Shown: positions 15,280 through 24,423 of the stretch, piece after piece
Layout of the letters: every line of letters begins with the position of its first letter
How positions within the stretch are numbered: the first letter of the stretch is position 1
DNA from: an uncultured Collinsella sp.
Lineage (GTDB): Bacteria; Actinomycetota; Coriobacteriia; Coriobacteriales; Coriobacteriaceae
Assembly: GCA_958407555.1 (NCBI GenBank)
Contig: CATYJC010000001.1
Coordinates: forward strand, 1 to 64,000
Length of the DNA stretch: 64,000 nt
Direction of reading: 5' to 3'
The notes under the pieces: model-generated
Databases searched by the model: none
The model's input: the letters and a program-made list of their open reading frames with translations, nothing else
What the model was told of the DNA's origin: nothing
Position numbers and translations under genes: made by a program

Positions 15280-15999
15280 CTAGAGCTGGCGCAGACCCTC
15301 TTCCAGGCCGGTCTTGCTGTCGGTCTTCTCGTCGCGCATCTTGATGACGCGGGCGGGGACACCGGCCACGACGGCACCGGCGGGGACGTCCTCGACGCAC
15401 ACGGCGCCGGCGGCAACGACAGCGCCCTTGCCTACGTGCACGCCCTCCAGGACCACGGCATTGGCGCCGATCATAACGTCGTCCTCGATGATGACGGGCG
15501 TGGCACTGGCGGGCTCCACGACGCCTGCCAGCACGGTGCCGGCGCCGATGTGGCAGTTCTTGCCCACGGTGGCGCGGCCGCCCAGCACAGCGCCCATGTC
15601 GATCATGGAGCCTTCACCAATGACGGAGCCGATGTTGATGATGGCGCCCATCATGATGACGGCACGATCGCCAATCTCGACACGGTCGCGGATGATCGCG
15701 CCCGGCTCGATGCGGGCGTTGATACCCTTGAGGTCGAGCATGGGCACGGCGGAGTTGCGGCAGTCGTTCTCTACGTCGTAGTAGTCGATGGAGTCGGCGT
15801 TGGCGTCGAGGAGTGCCTTGAGCTCATCCCAGTCACCAAAGACGGTCTTGCCACGACGACCGCCGTAGACGTGCGCATTGCCCCACTGGACCTTCATGCC
15901 CGGCTTTTCGCGCACGTACAGTTTGACGGGCGTTTTCTTGGGCGCGGTTGCGATGTAGTTGATAATCTCCTGTGCATCCATCTCGGCTGCATTACTCAT
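15280..15999 (-). CDS. dapH: Tetrahydrodipicolinate N-acetyltransferase DapH
   Basis: 239 residues. It transfers acetyl from acetyl-CoA to tetrahydrodipicolinate, committing the pathway to the acetylated branch. An N-terminal ~90-residue alpha/beta domain precedes a left-handed beta-helix of hexapeptide repeats ([20 protein letters not shown] onward through [18 protein letters not shown]). The closing [14 protein letters not shown] is typical of DapH rather than succinyl-type DapD. The start at 15999 is preceded by AAGGAG. It is the last gene of the lysA-dapA-dapB-dapH operon, 39 bases after dapB. Confidence 0.92.
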   Translation of the reverse strand: MSNAAEMDAQEIINYIATAPKKTPVKLYVREKPGMKVQWGNAHVYGGRRGKTVFGDWDELKALLDANADSIDYYDVENDCRNSAVPMLDLKGINARIEPGAIIRDRVEIGDRAVIMMGAIINIGSVIGEGSMIDMGAVLGGRATVGKNCHIGAGTVLAGVVEPASATPVIIEDDVMIGANAVVLEGVHVGKGAVVAAGAVCVEDVPAGAVVAGVPARVIKMRDEKTDSKTGLEEGLRQL

Positions 16000-16038
16000 T
16001 TGCTGTCTCTCCTTTGAGTGGATCCGGTTGATACCTGG

Positions 16039-16779
16039 TTAGGCAAACATGACCTGGTCGAACGTATAGAAGCCAGGCTCGCGGGTGACGAGCTTCTGCG
16101 CGGCTGCCAGGGCGCCGTTGACGAAGATCTGACGGCTCGTGGCGCGGTGCGTGAGCGTGACCTCCTCGTCCTGGCCGAAAAAGCTTACCTCGTGCACGCC
16201 GGCGACGGTGCCGCCGCGCAGCGAGTGCATGCCGATCTCCTTGGGGTCGCGCGCGCCGCACATGCCCTCGCGGCCATAGACGGGGTGGTAGCCAGCCTCA
16301 GGCTCGGCCTCGACCACGGCGTCGAGTAGCAGCTTGGCGGTGCCGCTGGGAGCGTCGACCTTTTGGCTGTGGTGCGTCTCGACAATCTCGCAGTCAAAGC
16401 CGGGCAGCTCGCGCGTGGCCTGGGCAACCAGATGGCGCAGGGCGGCGATACCGATAGAGTAGTTGCCCGAGTGCATAACACGGGCGTTCTGACCCAGCTC
16501 ACGCAGGCGATCCACCTGCTCGGGCGTATAGCCCGTGGTGCCGGAAACGAGTGCGGCACCCGTGCGCTCGACATAGGCGACAACGGCATCGAAGGTCACG
16601 ACGTTCGAGAAGTCGATGATTACATCGGCGGCCGGTGCGCTCTCGAGCTCGGACAAGTCGAAGCCGATCTGGGCGACGATGTCAAAAACGGGCTCTCCAG
16701 CGGCGTTGACAATGCCCTCGGTGGTAGTGCGGATGAGCGAGCCCATGCGGCCCGTTCCCATAATGACGGTCTTAATCAA
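16039..16779 (-). CDS. dapB: 4-hydroxy-tetrahydrodipicolinate reductase
   Basis: 246 residues. It reduces the DapA product with NAD(P)H. The Rossmann start MIKTVIMGTGRMGSLI, the family signature ETHHSQKVDAPSGTAKLL (catalytic His and Lys) and SGTTGYT are intact. The frame begins with a TTG at 16779, 9 bases after AAAGGAG. That TTG overlaps the dapA stop codon by 8 bases, so translation is coupled. An ATG six codons later is possible but would remove part of the first strand. Confidence 0.92.
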   Translation of the reverse strand: MIKTVIMGTGRMGSLIRTTTEGIVNAAGEPVFDIVAQIGFDLSELESAPAADVIIDFSNVVTFDAVVAYVERTGAALVSGTTGYTPEQVDRLRELGQNARVMHSGNYSIGIAALRHLVAQATRELPGFDCEIVETHHSQKVDAPSGTAKLLLDAVVEAEPEAGYHPVYGREGMCGARDPKEIGMHSLRGGTVAGVHEVSFFGQDEEVTLTHRATSRQIFVNGALAAAQKLVTREPGFYTFDQVMFA

Positions 16780-19081
16780 GCAGACCAGCTCCTTTCAGAG
16801 CATCGGTAAGTGCGGAGCGCGTGTCGTCTGCCATGGGGCACAGCGGCATGCGGTAGTTTGCCTCGATCATACCCATCTGGGCGAGTGCTTCCTTGACGGG
16901 AATGGGGTTGACCTCGCTAAAGAGGGCATTGATGAGCGGCTGGCCGGCAATCTGGATATCGCGGGCGCGCTCCACGTCGCCGTCCAGATAGGCGCGGCAC
17001 ATGTCGTGCACGAGCTGCGGCTGAACGTCGGCCCACACGCTGATGGTGCCCGAAGCGCCCAGGCTCATGAGCGGCACGGTGAGGGCGTCCTCGCCCGAGT
17101 ACATGCGGAAGTCGTCGGACAGCAGGTGGGCAATCTTGGCCGCGTAGGCGACGTTGCCCGAGGCTTCCTTAATACCCATGATGTTGGGATGTGCGGCCAG
17201 GCGCTCTACGTTGCGCTCGCTGATGCCGCAGCCGCAACGGCCGGGGATGTTGTACAGGATGCAGGGGATGTTCACGGCATCGGCGACGGTCTTAAAGTGC
17301 TGGTAGATGCCCTCTTCGTTGGACTTGTTGTAGTAGGGGGTGATGAGCAGCAGGCCGTCGGCTCCCAAGCCCTGGTAGGTGAGCGACTTGGTGAGCATCG
17401 TCTGCGTGGAGTTGGAGCCCGAGCCGGCGATGACGGGGACGCGTCCTGCAACTTGCTTGACCACTGCGGCGACAACGGAGTTGTCCTCGTCATCGGTCAT
17501 TGTGGCGCTCTCGCCGGTGGTGCCCAGGGTGAGGATGGCGTCGGTGCCGTTTTGCAGGTGGAAATCGATAAGGCGTCCGAGCGCGTCAAAGTCGACGCTG
17601 CCGTCCTTTTTAAACGGCGTAACAAGGGCGACGATTGAGCCCTCAAGATTGCGGATGTCCATGTTCTTCTCCTTCGCGTCCGCGATCTGGATGCGTTTGT
17701 TCCATTGGGCGGCGACCGCCAGGCGCTCGTCTTGGGCACGACGGCGAGCACTTTCGGCGCGCGACTTGGCCAGCAGCTCTCGGCCGCTCGGCAACACGTC
17801 GAGCGTGGCAAAATAATCGCCCGGGCGCTCGGCGCGGCGGATGAGGTCGGCCGAGCCATCGGGGCGCAGCAGGACCTCGGCGGAGCGCAGCCGCCCATTG
17901 TAGTTGTAGCCCATGGAGTAGCCATGCGCGCCGGTATCGTGGATTACAAGCAAGTCGCCCATGTCGATATGCGGCAGCTCGCGATCGATGGCGAACTTGT
18001 CGTTGTTCTCGCATAGGTTGCCCGTGATGTCGTAGGTGTCCGTAACGGGTGCTGTGGTCTTGTCGTCGCCACCCGGCTGGCCCATCACCGTAATGTGGTG
18101 GTAAGCGCCATACATGGCAGGACGGATCAGATCGACGGCGCTTGCATCGACACCGATATAGTCCTTGTAGATCTGCTTTTCGTGGATAGCCTTGGTGACC
18201 AGGCAGCCGTAGGGGCCCATCATAAAGCGGCCCATCTCGGTGCAGATGGCCACATCGCCCATACCGGCGGGAACCAGGATCTCGTCGTAGGCCGCGTGCA
18301 CCCCCTCGCCGATGGCGTGAATGTCGTTGGCCTGCTGCTCGGGCAGATAGGGGATGCCGACGCCGCCGGACAGATTGATGAAGGCGACATGTGCGCCGGT
18401 CTCGCGCTCCAGGCGCACGGCAAGCTCAAAGAGGATGCGCGCGAGCTTGGGGTAGTAGTCGTTGGTGACGGTGTTGCTGGCAAGGAATGCGTGGATGCCA
18501 AAGTTTTCGGCGCCCTTGGCCTTGAGCATGCGGAAGGCCTCGAAGAGCTGCTCGGTGGTCATGCCGTACTTGGAGTCGCCGGGGTTATCCATGATGCCGT
18601 TGGAGAGTTGGAACAGGCCGCCCGGATTAAAGCGGCAGCTGACCGTCTTGGGGATGGGCCCCGCAACGCGCTCAAAGAACTCGATGTGGCTGATGTCGTC
18701 AAAGTTGACGATGGCGCCCAGTTTGTCGGCGAGCTCAAAGTCCGCTGCCGGCGTGTCGTTGGACGAGAACATGATGTCGTGTCCCGTGATACCCAGCGAG
18801 CGGGCGATCATGAGCTCGGTATAGCTCGAGCAATCGCAGCCGCAGCCGTATCCGTTGAGAATGGAGATGAGCGCCGGGTTGGGATTGGCCTTGACGGCAA
18901 AGTATTCCTTAAAGCCCGGGTTCCATGCGAAGGCGTCGCGCACCTCTTGCATGTTGCGGCGGATGCCCGCCTCGTCATATAGATGAAATGGCGTGGGGAA
19001 CTGCTCGACGATATGCTCGAGCGTCTCCTTGTCCACAAACGGCTGCTTGGCCGCATATGCCTCGTTGGGGGTCAATGCCAT
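16772..19081 (-). CDS. lysA-dapA: Diaminopimelate decarboxylase fused to dihydrodipicolinate synthase (LysA-DapA)
   Basis: One uninterrupted 769-residue frame. Residues 1-~430 are LysA, the PLP enzyme making lysine from meso-DAP: Schiff-base Lys in EYFAVKANPNP, glycine loop LSGGVGIPYLPEQ, CTEMGRFMMGPYG and LCENNDKF. A ~40-residue Arg/Ala/Glu-rich helical linker follows. Residues 474-769 are DapA, which condenses pyruvate with aspartate semialdehyde: TLGTTGESATM, catalytic Tyr in YYNKSNEEG and Schiff-base Lys in IMGIKEASG. A good internal ribosome site and ATG at 17662 would also give free DapA of normal size (296 residues). A lysine riboswitch lies in the leader, so the first, committed and last steps of lysine synthesis share one control point. 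Confidence 0.9.
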   Translation of the reverse strand: MALTPNEAYAAKQPFVDKETLEHIVEQFPTPFHLYDEAGIRRNMQEVRDAFAWNPGFKEYFAVKANPNPALISILNGYGCGCDCSSYTELMIARSLGITGHDIMFSSNDTPAADFELADKLGAIVNFDDISHIEFFERVAGPIPKTVSCRFNPGGLFQLSNGIMDNPGDSKYGMTTEQLFEAFRMLKAKGAENFGIHAFLASNTVTNDYYPKLARILFELAVRLERETGAHVAFINLSGGVGIPYLPEQQANDIHAIGEGVHAAYDEILVPAGMGDVAICTEMGRFMMGPYGCLVTKAIHEKQIYKDYIGVDASAVDLIRPAMYGAYHHITVMGQPGGDDKTTAPVTDTYDITGNLCENNDKFAIDRELPHIDMGDLLVIHDTGAHGYSMGYNYNGRLRSAEVLLRPDGSADLIRRAERPGDYFATLDVLPSGRELLAKSRAESARRRAQDERLAVAAQWNKRIQIADAKEKNMDIRNLEGSIVALVTPFKKDGSVDFDALGRLIDFHLQNGTDAILTLGTTGESATMTDDEDNSVVAAVVKQVAGRVPVIAGSGSNSTQTMLTKSLTYQGLGADGLLLITPYYNKSNEEGIYQHFKTVADAVNIPCILYNIPGRCGCGISERNVERLAAHPNIMGIKEASGNVAYAAKIAHLLSDDFRMYSGEDALTVPLMSLGASGTISVWADVQPQLVHDMCRAYLDGDVERARDIQIAGQPLINALFSEVNPIPVKEALAQMGMIEANYRMPLCPMADDTRSALTDALKGAGLLD
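17660..17674 (-). promoter_or_regulatory. Internal ribosome site and start for free DapA
   Basis: AAGGAG (complement of 17669-17674) lies 6 bases before an in-frame ATG (17662), exactly at the start expected for DapA (MDIRNLEGSIVALVTPFK). Both a fusion and a separate DapA could be made. Confidence 0.65.
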
Positions 19082-19094
19082 GTCCCGTAAACCT

Positions 19095-19159
19095 CGCTAT
19101 CCAGACGGCGCCATCTGCGCATCGAATCCGCATAGCGTGGACCCAATGTCCGGATAGCG
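19095..19159 (-). promoter_or_regulatory. Expression-platform pairing of the lysine riboswitch
   Basis: CGCTATCCAGAC (19095-19106), just before lysA, can pair with GTCCGGATAGCG (19148-19159), which is also the 3' strand of the aptamer closing stem. A second segment, CATAGCG (19131-19137), can compete for the same target. There is no T run, so control is probably at translation initiation. Confidence 0.5.
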
Positions 19160-19316
19160 CTCCCGCATTGCTGCAGACAGTCCTGTGGGTGTTTCCCGCA
19201 GGCCCACCAGGTTGTTCGTGCCCGAAAAGCCCAGTTCGGCGGGTTTCGCCTCCCCACGGGGTCAAAGCCTGCCGGCTCGCCCGCGGTTCTTCGTGCCCGC
19301 GCCTCTATCAAGTGGT
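19150..19316 (-). ncRNA. Lysine riboswitch (L-box) aptamer
   Basis: Read on the minus strand, the leader of lysA shows the landmarks of the lysine aptamer in order. GATAGAGGCGCG is the start of the first stem and loop-E-like turn. GGGGAGGCGAAACCCGCCGAAC forms the conserved stem and GCCGAA segment; GGACTGTC and GGGAGCGCTATCC close the three-prime side. Length (~165 bases) and position before a lysine gene fit. Known L-boxes shut their genes off when lysine binds. The call rests on motif order; a covariance-model scan was not possible. Confidence 0.82.
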
Positions 19317-19459
19317 AACGACCCTACCACGTTGCACTTTACCAAACAAGAGTATTCGTATATAACGTTTAAAAAATGCAGCAATATGCTGGAAACATGT
19401 GTGCCACAATCCTGTATCACAATAAGTTACAACAGATATGCCTCACGAAGGGATCCTCT
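19317..19459. other. Divergent promoter region of lysA and the deacetylase
   Basis: About 140 bases, AT-rich at 19345-19380 (TATTCGTATATAACGTTT), between the riboswitch and the divergent peptidase gene. Promoters for both directions must lie here, but no pair of boxes stands out clearly enough to assign. Confidence 0.4.
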
Positions 19460-20647
19460 ATGACCGAGTTCCAAGAACTCCGTCGCTATCGCCGCGATCT
19501 CCATCGCATTCCGGAGCTCGATTTCGATCTTCCGCTAACCATCGCTTATATCGAGGGCGTGCTGGCACCGCTTGTTTGCGAGGTGACCCATCCGTGCCCC
19601 AGCTGCGTCTGCGCTTTCTTCGATGCTGGCGTTGGCGCCGCACATGCCACGGCGATTCGGGCCGACATGGATGCGCTGCCCATTGCCGAGGCAACAGGGG
19701 CAGCGTTCGCCTCGACCCATCCCGGCAAGATGCACGCTTGCGGACATGACGGACACATGGCTATGGCACTTGCCGCCGCGACGCATGTCGACCGTACGAT
19801 TCGCGAGCGGCCGGGCGCCATGAGGCGCAACGTGCTTTTTGTGTTCCAGCCGGCCGAGGAAACGACCGGTGGTGCCAAGACGGTATGCGAGAGCGGTGTG
19901 TTCGAGCGCTACGGGGTCGACCGCATTTTTGGCTTCCATGTGTGGCCCGATCTGCCTGCCGGCGCGTTGGCGAGTTGTTCCGGTCCGCTGCTAGCGCGTT
20001 CGAGCGAGACGCATATCCATATTCACGGTACGAGCATTCATATCGCTAAGACCTATGGTGTACCGGTCGAGGAGTCGCACGATGCGGCACTGGCGGCAGC
20101 AAAGTTTTTGGTTGCCGAGCGCGAGCTGATGGACGAGCTGGGCACCGACGAGCCCTGTATCGGCAAGTTTGGTCTGCTGCAGGCCGGTACGGTTTGCAAT
20201 GCGGTGGCGGGGGAGGCCCATGTTGCCGGCAGTCTGCGTGTGTTTACGGACGACATGTTCGACCGTGCGCGTGAGGGCGTGCGCCGCGTGCTTGATGAGG
20301 CATGCGCTGCAACGGGCTGCACGTACGATCTTGACTTTGCCGAGGGCTATCCGCCGGTCGACAACGACCCCGAGTTGTTTGCCAATGTCGCGCCCGCCTT
20401 GCCCGAGCTACAGCTCGTAGATGAGCCTTTGCTGATTGCCGAGGACTTCGCTTTCTATCAGCGCCATCTGCCGGGCGTGTTCTTCTTGCTGGGCACGGGC
20501 GTTCCTGTCAGTCAGGATAATCCGAGCGACGCCGAGGGCTGCCCCGCCTATGCCACGAGTGCCCTGCATACTGATACTATGCTCTTTGACGAGGAAGTCC
20601 TGCTCAAAGGCCTCGATGTCTACAAACGATTACTTGACTTGGAGTGA
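19460..20647 (+). CDS. M20-family amidohydrolase, probable N-acetyl-diaminopimelate deacetylase
   Basis: 395 residues of the M20D aminoacylase/deacetylase type. Metal ligands and catalytic residues are in RADMDALPIAEATG, MHACGHDGHMAMAL and FQPAEETTGGAKTV; a later GFHVWPDLPAG is conserved. The protein deacylates N-acyl amino acids. Its position back to back with the lysA-dapA-dapB-dapH operon, whose DapH makes an acetylated intermediate, makes N-acetyl-LL-DAP deacetylase the best assignment; the substrate is inferred from context. The start at 19460 follows AAGGGA. It ends 2 bases before the next gene's start, so the two are co-translated. Confidence 0.82.
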   Translation: MTEFQELRRYRRDLHRIPELDFDLPLTIAYIEGVLAPLVCEVTHPCPSCVCAFFDAGVGAAHATAIRADMDALPIAEATGAAFASTHPGKMHACGHDGHMAMALAAATHVDRTIRERPGAMRRNVLFVFQPAEETTGGAKTVCESGVFERYGVDRIFGFHVWPDLPAGALASCSGPLLARSSETHIHIHGTSIHIAKTYGVPVEESHDAALAAAKFLVAERELMDELGTDEPCIGKFGLLQAGTVCNAVAGEAHVAGSLRVFTDDMFDRAREGVRRVLDEACAATGCTYDLDFAEGYPPVDNDPELFANVAPALPELQLVDEPLLIAEDFAFYQRHLPGVFFLLGTGVPVSQDNPSDAEGCPAYATSALHTDTMLFDEEVLLKGLDVYKRLLDLE

Positions 20648-20649
20648 CG

Positions 20650-20973
20650 ATGGGGCGACGCCGACAGACTGCCGTTTATAGTCCCGGTGGGTGTGGATGC
20701 GGCTTGTTGTTGCTTCCGGTCATCGCCGTGAGCATTGGCGTGATGTTTGCGCTTGCTGGACTGGCGGCAGCGGCACTTGTGCTGTTGATTGTGGCCATTG
20801 GCGTGACGATTTGGCTGTGCCGTTCTCGCGAGCAACGTCGTGCCGACGGCAAGACCAATGTCGGATGGGTCTTCTTCCTGATTATTGCGTACCTGCTGAG
20901 TGTTAGCTACCTGGTGTTCTTTATCCTGTTGATGATGAGTGCCTTTACCGGGGAATCCGTCACGGTGGGGTAG
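20650..20973 (+). CDS. Small three-helix membrane protein
   Basis: 107 residues, family not recognised. Three hydrophobic stretches can be seen: GCGLLLLPVIAVSIGVMFAL, AALVLLIVAIGVTIWL and VFFLIIAYLLSVSYLVFFIL, with a charged RSREQRRADGK loop between the second and third. The ATG at 20650 uses the GGAG that overlaps the end of the deacetylase gene. A GTG at 20644 would add two residues. Linked expression with lysine synthesis does not by itself suggest a function. Confidence 0.65.
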   Translation: MGRRRQTAVYSPGGCGCGLLLLPVIAVSIGVMFALAGLAAAALVLLIVAIGVTIWLCRSREQRRADGKTNVGWVFFLIIAYLLSVSYLVFFILLMMSAFTGESVTVG

Positions 20974-21000
20974 GCTTCGACGAGCCTCTTGAGGATGAGA

Positions 21001-21040
21001 AAAGGAGCCGGATGGGAAATGCCCCCATCCGGCTCCATTG
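21001..21040 (-). terminator. Terminator of the leftward catabolic locus
   Basis: Thirteen perfect base pairs GGAGCCGGATGGG (21004-21016) with CCCATCCGGCTCC (21024-21036). A T-rich tail (CTCCTTTTCTC) follows on the minus strand, so it ends the transcript coming from 28044 or from the MFS gene. Confidence 0.8.
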
Positions 21041-21060
21041 CTCAATATTGGCGTGCACTT

Positions 21061-22380
21061 CTACTCGGCTGCCTCGCGGCGAGCGACCTCGTCGATCAAG
21101 ATGGCGTCGCCGTGTTTGGCGGCGGCAATGCTCGCGGCCATAAACATGCCCATTGCCGTGATGTAGGCGAAGAGCATCGACGGCGCCACGTCCATGACGA
21201 TGCCGGAGAGAATCGGTGTCGCCACCTGAGCCGCCATGCTCACGGTGTAGTAGTAACCGGAGTAGCGGCCTACGCTTTGGGAGCTGCAGCACTCCAGAAT
21301 CATCGTGTACACGCACAGGTCCACGCCGCCCAACGCGACGCCCATCAACAAAAAGACGCCGTACAACACGGGCGAGAAGCCGGGTGCCAGCCAAAGAAGC
21401 GCGGGGCACAAAACCATGATGACGGCGGTGCCCAGGGCGACCTTTTTGCGGCCGATTTTGAGCGAAAGGTTTGCCAGGGGTACGTAGCTTAGCAGCGCGC
21501 CTGCAATCGTCACGATATTGATGATGGCATAGGAACCGCCCTCCATGCCGTAGAACATATCGGCATAACGGCTGATATTGGTGGTCATGGCGTTATAGCT
21601 CATGTAGTAGAAAAACGTTGCAGCGAGCAGCATGATGATGGAGCGGTGTACGCCGGCGTCTGCAACGCGATCTTTACCGCCGGCCTCGGGGGAGTCATCT
21701 TTGTCAATCTGATCTTCGTCGATGCCCATGGACAGCGATTTCTCGCGCATCTTTTCGACGAGGGCGGGCTCACGGACAAAGATGCCGTAGACAACGGCCG
21801 ACACGAGGATAAAGGCGGCCTGCAAGATAAAGAGCGGAAGATAATTGGGTTTGTCGGCCCTGGGAACCATGACCGAGATGGCGACGAGCATAAGGCCCGT
21901 TCCCGCATAGCCGACGATCTTCTCGATTGAGTCCGCCTTGGTTCGAAGTGGGCGAGGCGTAATATCGGCCACGATGGCAACCGTCATGGTGCGGTAGGCA
22001 CATATTGCCAAAAGCGTGAGGATAATCGCGCCAATGAGCAGAGGTAGGCTGCCCATGTTGTTGGCGATCGCGATGAGCGGGACGGAGAGCATTGCCACCG
22101 CGGAGCCGCCCAAGATGAAGAGCGTTCGACGCCCGAGTTTGCTTGCGCAGCGGTCCGAGAGGATGCCAAAGAGCGGAAGCAGGAACAGGCCAAAGACATT
22201 ATCGATGGCCATGATCGCACCGGTGAGCGAGTTGGATAGGCCAAAGGTCCCTGTGAGCATCTTGGGAACTATGCCGTCGTAGACCTGCCAAAAGCTGATC
22301 ATGCCCATAAAGGGTAGGGAGGCGAGGGCGACGGCCTTGGTGTCGAGCCGGGCCGCCCGCTTAAGATTTGGTTGGGTCAT
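21061..22380 (-). CDS. Major facilitator superfamily transporter
   Basis: 439 residues and about 12 membrane helices. FGILSDRCASKLGRRTLFILGG is the MFS loop 2-3 signature, and SLKIGRKKVALG repeats it in the second half. The central cytoplasmic loop (about 205-240) is charged (DEDQIDKDDSPEAGGKDR). General pattern resembles the GPH/SLC45-like branch. The start at 22380 follows AGGAGA. It is the last of five leftward genes (ene-reductase, aconitase X subunits, M20 peptidase, MFS) and probably imports the substrate handled by them. The identity of that substrate is unknown. Confidence 0.75.
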   Translation of the reverse strand: MTQPNLKRAARLDTKAVALASLPFMGMISFWQVYDGIVPKMLTGTFGLSNSLTGAIMAIDNVFGLFLLPLFGILSDRCASKLGRRTLFILGGSAVAMLSVPLIAIANNMGSLPLLIGAIILTLLAICAYRTMTVAIVADITPRPLRTKADSIEKIVGYAGTGLMLVAISVMVPRADKPNYLPLFILQAAFILVSAVVYGIFVREPALVEKMREKSLSMGIDEDQIDKDDSPEAGGKDRVADAGVHRSIIMLLAATFFYYMSYNAMTTNISRYADMFYGMEGGSYAIINIVTIAGALLSYVPLANLSLKIGRKKVALGTAVIMVLCPALLWLAPGFSPVLYGVFLLMGVALGGVDLCVYTMILECCSSQSVGRYSGYYYTVSMAAQVATPILSGIVMDVAPSMLFAYITAMGMFMAASIAAAKHGDAILIDEVARREAAE

Positions 22381-22433
22381 GCTGGTTCTCCTGGTCGGTA
22401 AAAGCGGGGAGGGGCGCTATCGGCCCTCCCGTC

Positions 22434-23855
22434 CTACAGTTGTCCAAGGTTGGCGAGAAACGCCACATAGAATTCGATACCGCGCTTGTAGACGTCGACG
22501 CCGATGCGTTCGTTGGCGGCATGGATGAGCTTGCGTGCCTCACCCGAGTAGATAAAGCCGCAGAAGCGGTAGACGCGATCGCAGATCTCGTTGAACTCGC
22601 GCGAGTCGGTGCAGGAGTTCTGCACGTAGGGAGCAAAGCCGGCCTCGGGATAGACACCCGACACGCAGCGATGGATGTAGTTGAAGGCGGCATCGTCTTC
22701 GTAAGGCGAGATGGGCGCGGGCTCGGTGTAGGGAATCGCCTCGTTGATTTCGACGGTGACATGGTCGGGGCTTACGCCCGAGGCGCGGCACTGCTGGGCG
22801 GCGAGCTTGCGGGCGCGCTCAACGGCATCGGCGATACTCTCAAACGGAGCGATGCGCACGTTGAAGTTGGCGCGAGCAACTGGTGGCAGCACATTGTGCG
22901 CATTGGAGCCTTCGAGCTGCGTGAGCGCGTAGGTTGTGCGCAGCATGGCCGAGGTCTCGGGGCTGGCGGCCATGATCTTGGTAACCGCGGGGCGCGTGAG
23001 CCACAGGTTGCCAAAGATTGCCTGATACGTCGCGCTGCTACGGGCACCCAACTCGGTCAGTGTAGCCTCGACGGCGGGCGTGAGCTGCGGCTTGCCGGGG
23101 TTGGCCGAGATAGTCTCGCATACACGGCAGAGAAGACGGCAGGCATCGTTTGCCGCAGGCGTAGAGGCATGGCCGCCGTCGGCGCGCGCCGTGACGGTAA
23201 GGTCGACGTGGCCCTTCTCGGACACACCTACCATGGCAACGGGTTCGGTGACGCCGAGCGGGGCATTGGTTGCCACGGCTCCACCCTCATCGAGCACCAT
23301 ATAGGGATGGATGTTGTGCTCGCGAAGCCACTGCACTGCATGGGTTGCAGTAGGCGCGGCGATTTCCTCGCCATCGCTCGAGAAGAACCAGACATCGCGC
23401 GGGGGAACGAAGCCCTGATCGATTAGGTGCTCGGTGGCCTCGAGAAAAGCAGAGACGATGCATTTGGTGTCGAGTGAACCGCGGGCCCAGATTTCGCCGT
23501 CGATGATATCGGCTCCAAAGGGATCATGCTTCCAGTCTTGGCCCTCGACGGGCACGACGTCCTGATGCGCCATCATGACGATGGGGTCCAAGGCGGAATC
23601 GGCGCCAGGCCAACGCAGGAGCATGCCAAAGTCGTCGACGCGTGTGAGCTCGGCGACTTTAAAGAAATGCGGATAAAGTCGCTGAAGCGTGGGAATCCAC
23701 TGGTTGAAGGGCTCATTGTCGCGCTCGGCGATGCTCTCACGCGAAACGGTGGGGATGCGCAGCAATTCGCAAAAGCGCTCGACGGCTGCCTCGTCTGCCT
23801 TGTAGGTGCCTGCATCAAGAGGCGCGCCCTGTGCGACCGATACCGATGCTCCCAT
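22434..23855 (-). CDS. M20-family (carboxypeptidase S-like) metallopeptidase
   Basis: 473 residues. Zinc ligands and catalytic residues are visible in VMMAHQDVVPV (His/Asp), RGSLDTKCIVSAFLEATE (Asp) and FFSSDGEEIA (catalytic Glu-Glu). VLDEGGAV supplies a further ligand. Length and order match the CPS1/PM20D1 group, which cleaves dipeptides or N-acyl amino acids. The ATG at 23855 has AAAGGAG upstream. There are 53 bases to the MFS gene and 110 from the aconitase X small subunit, so co-transcription with both is plausible. A role in releasing an unusual amino acid for the neighbouring enzymes is an inference. Confidence 0.8.
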   Translation of the reverse strand: MGASVSVAQGAPLDAGTYKADEAAVERFCELLRIPTVSRESIAERDNEPFNQWIPTLQRLYPHFFKVAELTRVDDFGMLLRWPGADSALDPIVMMAHQDVVPVEGQDWKHDPFGADIIDGEIWARGSLDTKCIVSAFLEATEHLIDQGFVPPRDVWFFSSDGEEIAAPTATHAVQWLREHNIHPYMVLDEGGAVATNAPLGVTEPVAMVGVSEKGHVDLTVTARADGGHASTPAANDACRLLCRVCETISANPGKPQLTPAVEATLTELGARSSATYQAIFGNLWLTRPAVTKIMAASPETSAMLRTTYALTQLEGSNAHNVLPPVARANFNVRIAPFESIADAVERARKLAAQQCRASGVSPDHVTVEINEAIPYTEPAPISPYEDDAAFNYIHRCVSGVYPEAGFAPYVQNSCTDSREFNEICDRVYRFCGFIYSGEARKLIHAANERIGVDVYKRGIEFYVAFLANLGQL

Positions 23856-23965
23856 GGTGGGACTCCTTTCGTGTTGTATATCGAATATGTCAAGATTATC
23901 GCCCGCACCGCGCGTGGGAAACGGCGAAACACGTTGTTCATCTGAGGGCGGCGGGTCGGACAGTC

Positions 23966-24409
23966 TTAGCCGACGATGACCGTGCCGTCTTCGGCCACAG
24001 TGATGGCGTCTCCCGTCGATACGGCATCGAGAAACTCATCGCCCAGGTTGTCAATGGTGGGCATGGGGGTGTCGGTCCATACGCCCGAGAGAATCGCGCC
24101 AGCGGCGGCAAGACTGTCGATGGGTTTGGAAAACAACAAGCATGCGGGTTGGCGCCCCATTTTGGTGGCGCAGAAGAGCACCATGCCGCCTGTGGTGGAG
24201 CCGATGGTCTGCGGAAGGCACAGGGCGCATCCCGCCAAAGGTTTGCCGTACAAGTCGGGATTGTTTTGGTCGGAACACGTGGCCTTTTTGTCGCCAAACA
24301 TCAGTGCCTTCTGAAACGATGCGAGTGTGTTGAGCCCTCCGTGAGAGACGAGTGCCTTGGCGTGGGCAGTTCCGGGGACAACGACGCGGCCGTGAAAGAT
24401 TTTTTCCAT
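23966..24409 (-). CDS. Aconitase X small (swivel, DUF126) subunit
   Basis: 147 residues. The start MEKIFHGRVVVPGTAHAKAL, a glycine-rich SHGGLNTLASFQKAL and KPLAGCALCLPQTIGSTTGG are characteristic of the AcnX swivel domain, which closes over the Fe-S active site of the large subunit. The conserved Ser of GSTTGG is present. The gene follows the large subunit by 14 bases, with AGGAAGG inside the gap. AcnX enzymes are dehydratases; characterised ones act on cis-3-hydroxyproline or on mevalonate 5-phosphate. Confidence 0.85.
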   Translation of the reverse strand: MEKIFHGRVVVPGTAHAKALVSHGGLNTLASFQKALMFGDKKATCSDQNNPDLYGKPLAGCALCLPQTIGSTTGGMVLFCATKMGRQPACLLFSKPIDSLAAAGAILSGVWTDTPMPTIDNLGDEFLDAVSTGDAITVAEDGTVIVG

Positions 24410-24423
24410 GAGGAGTCGCCTTC

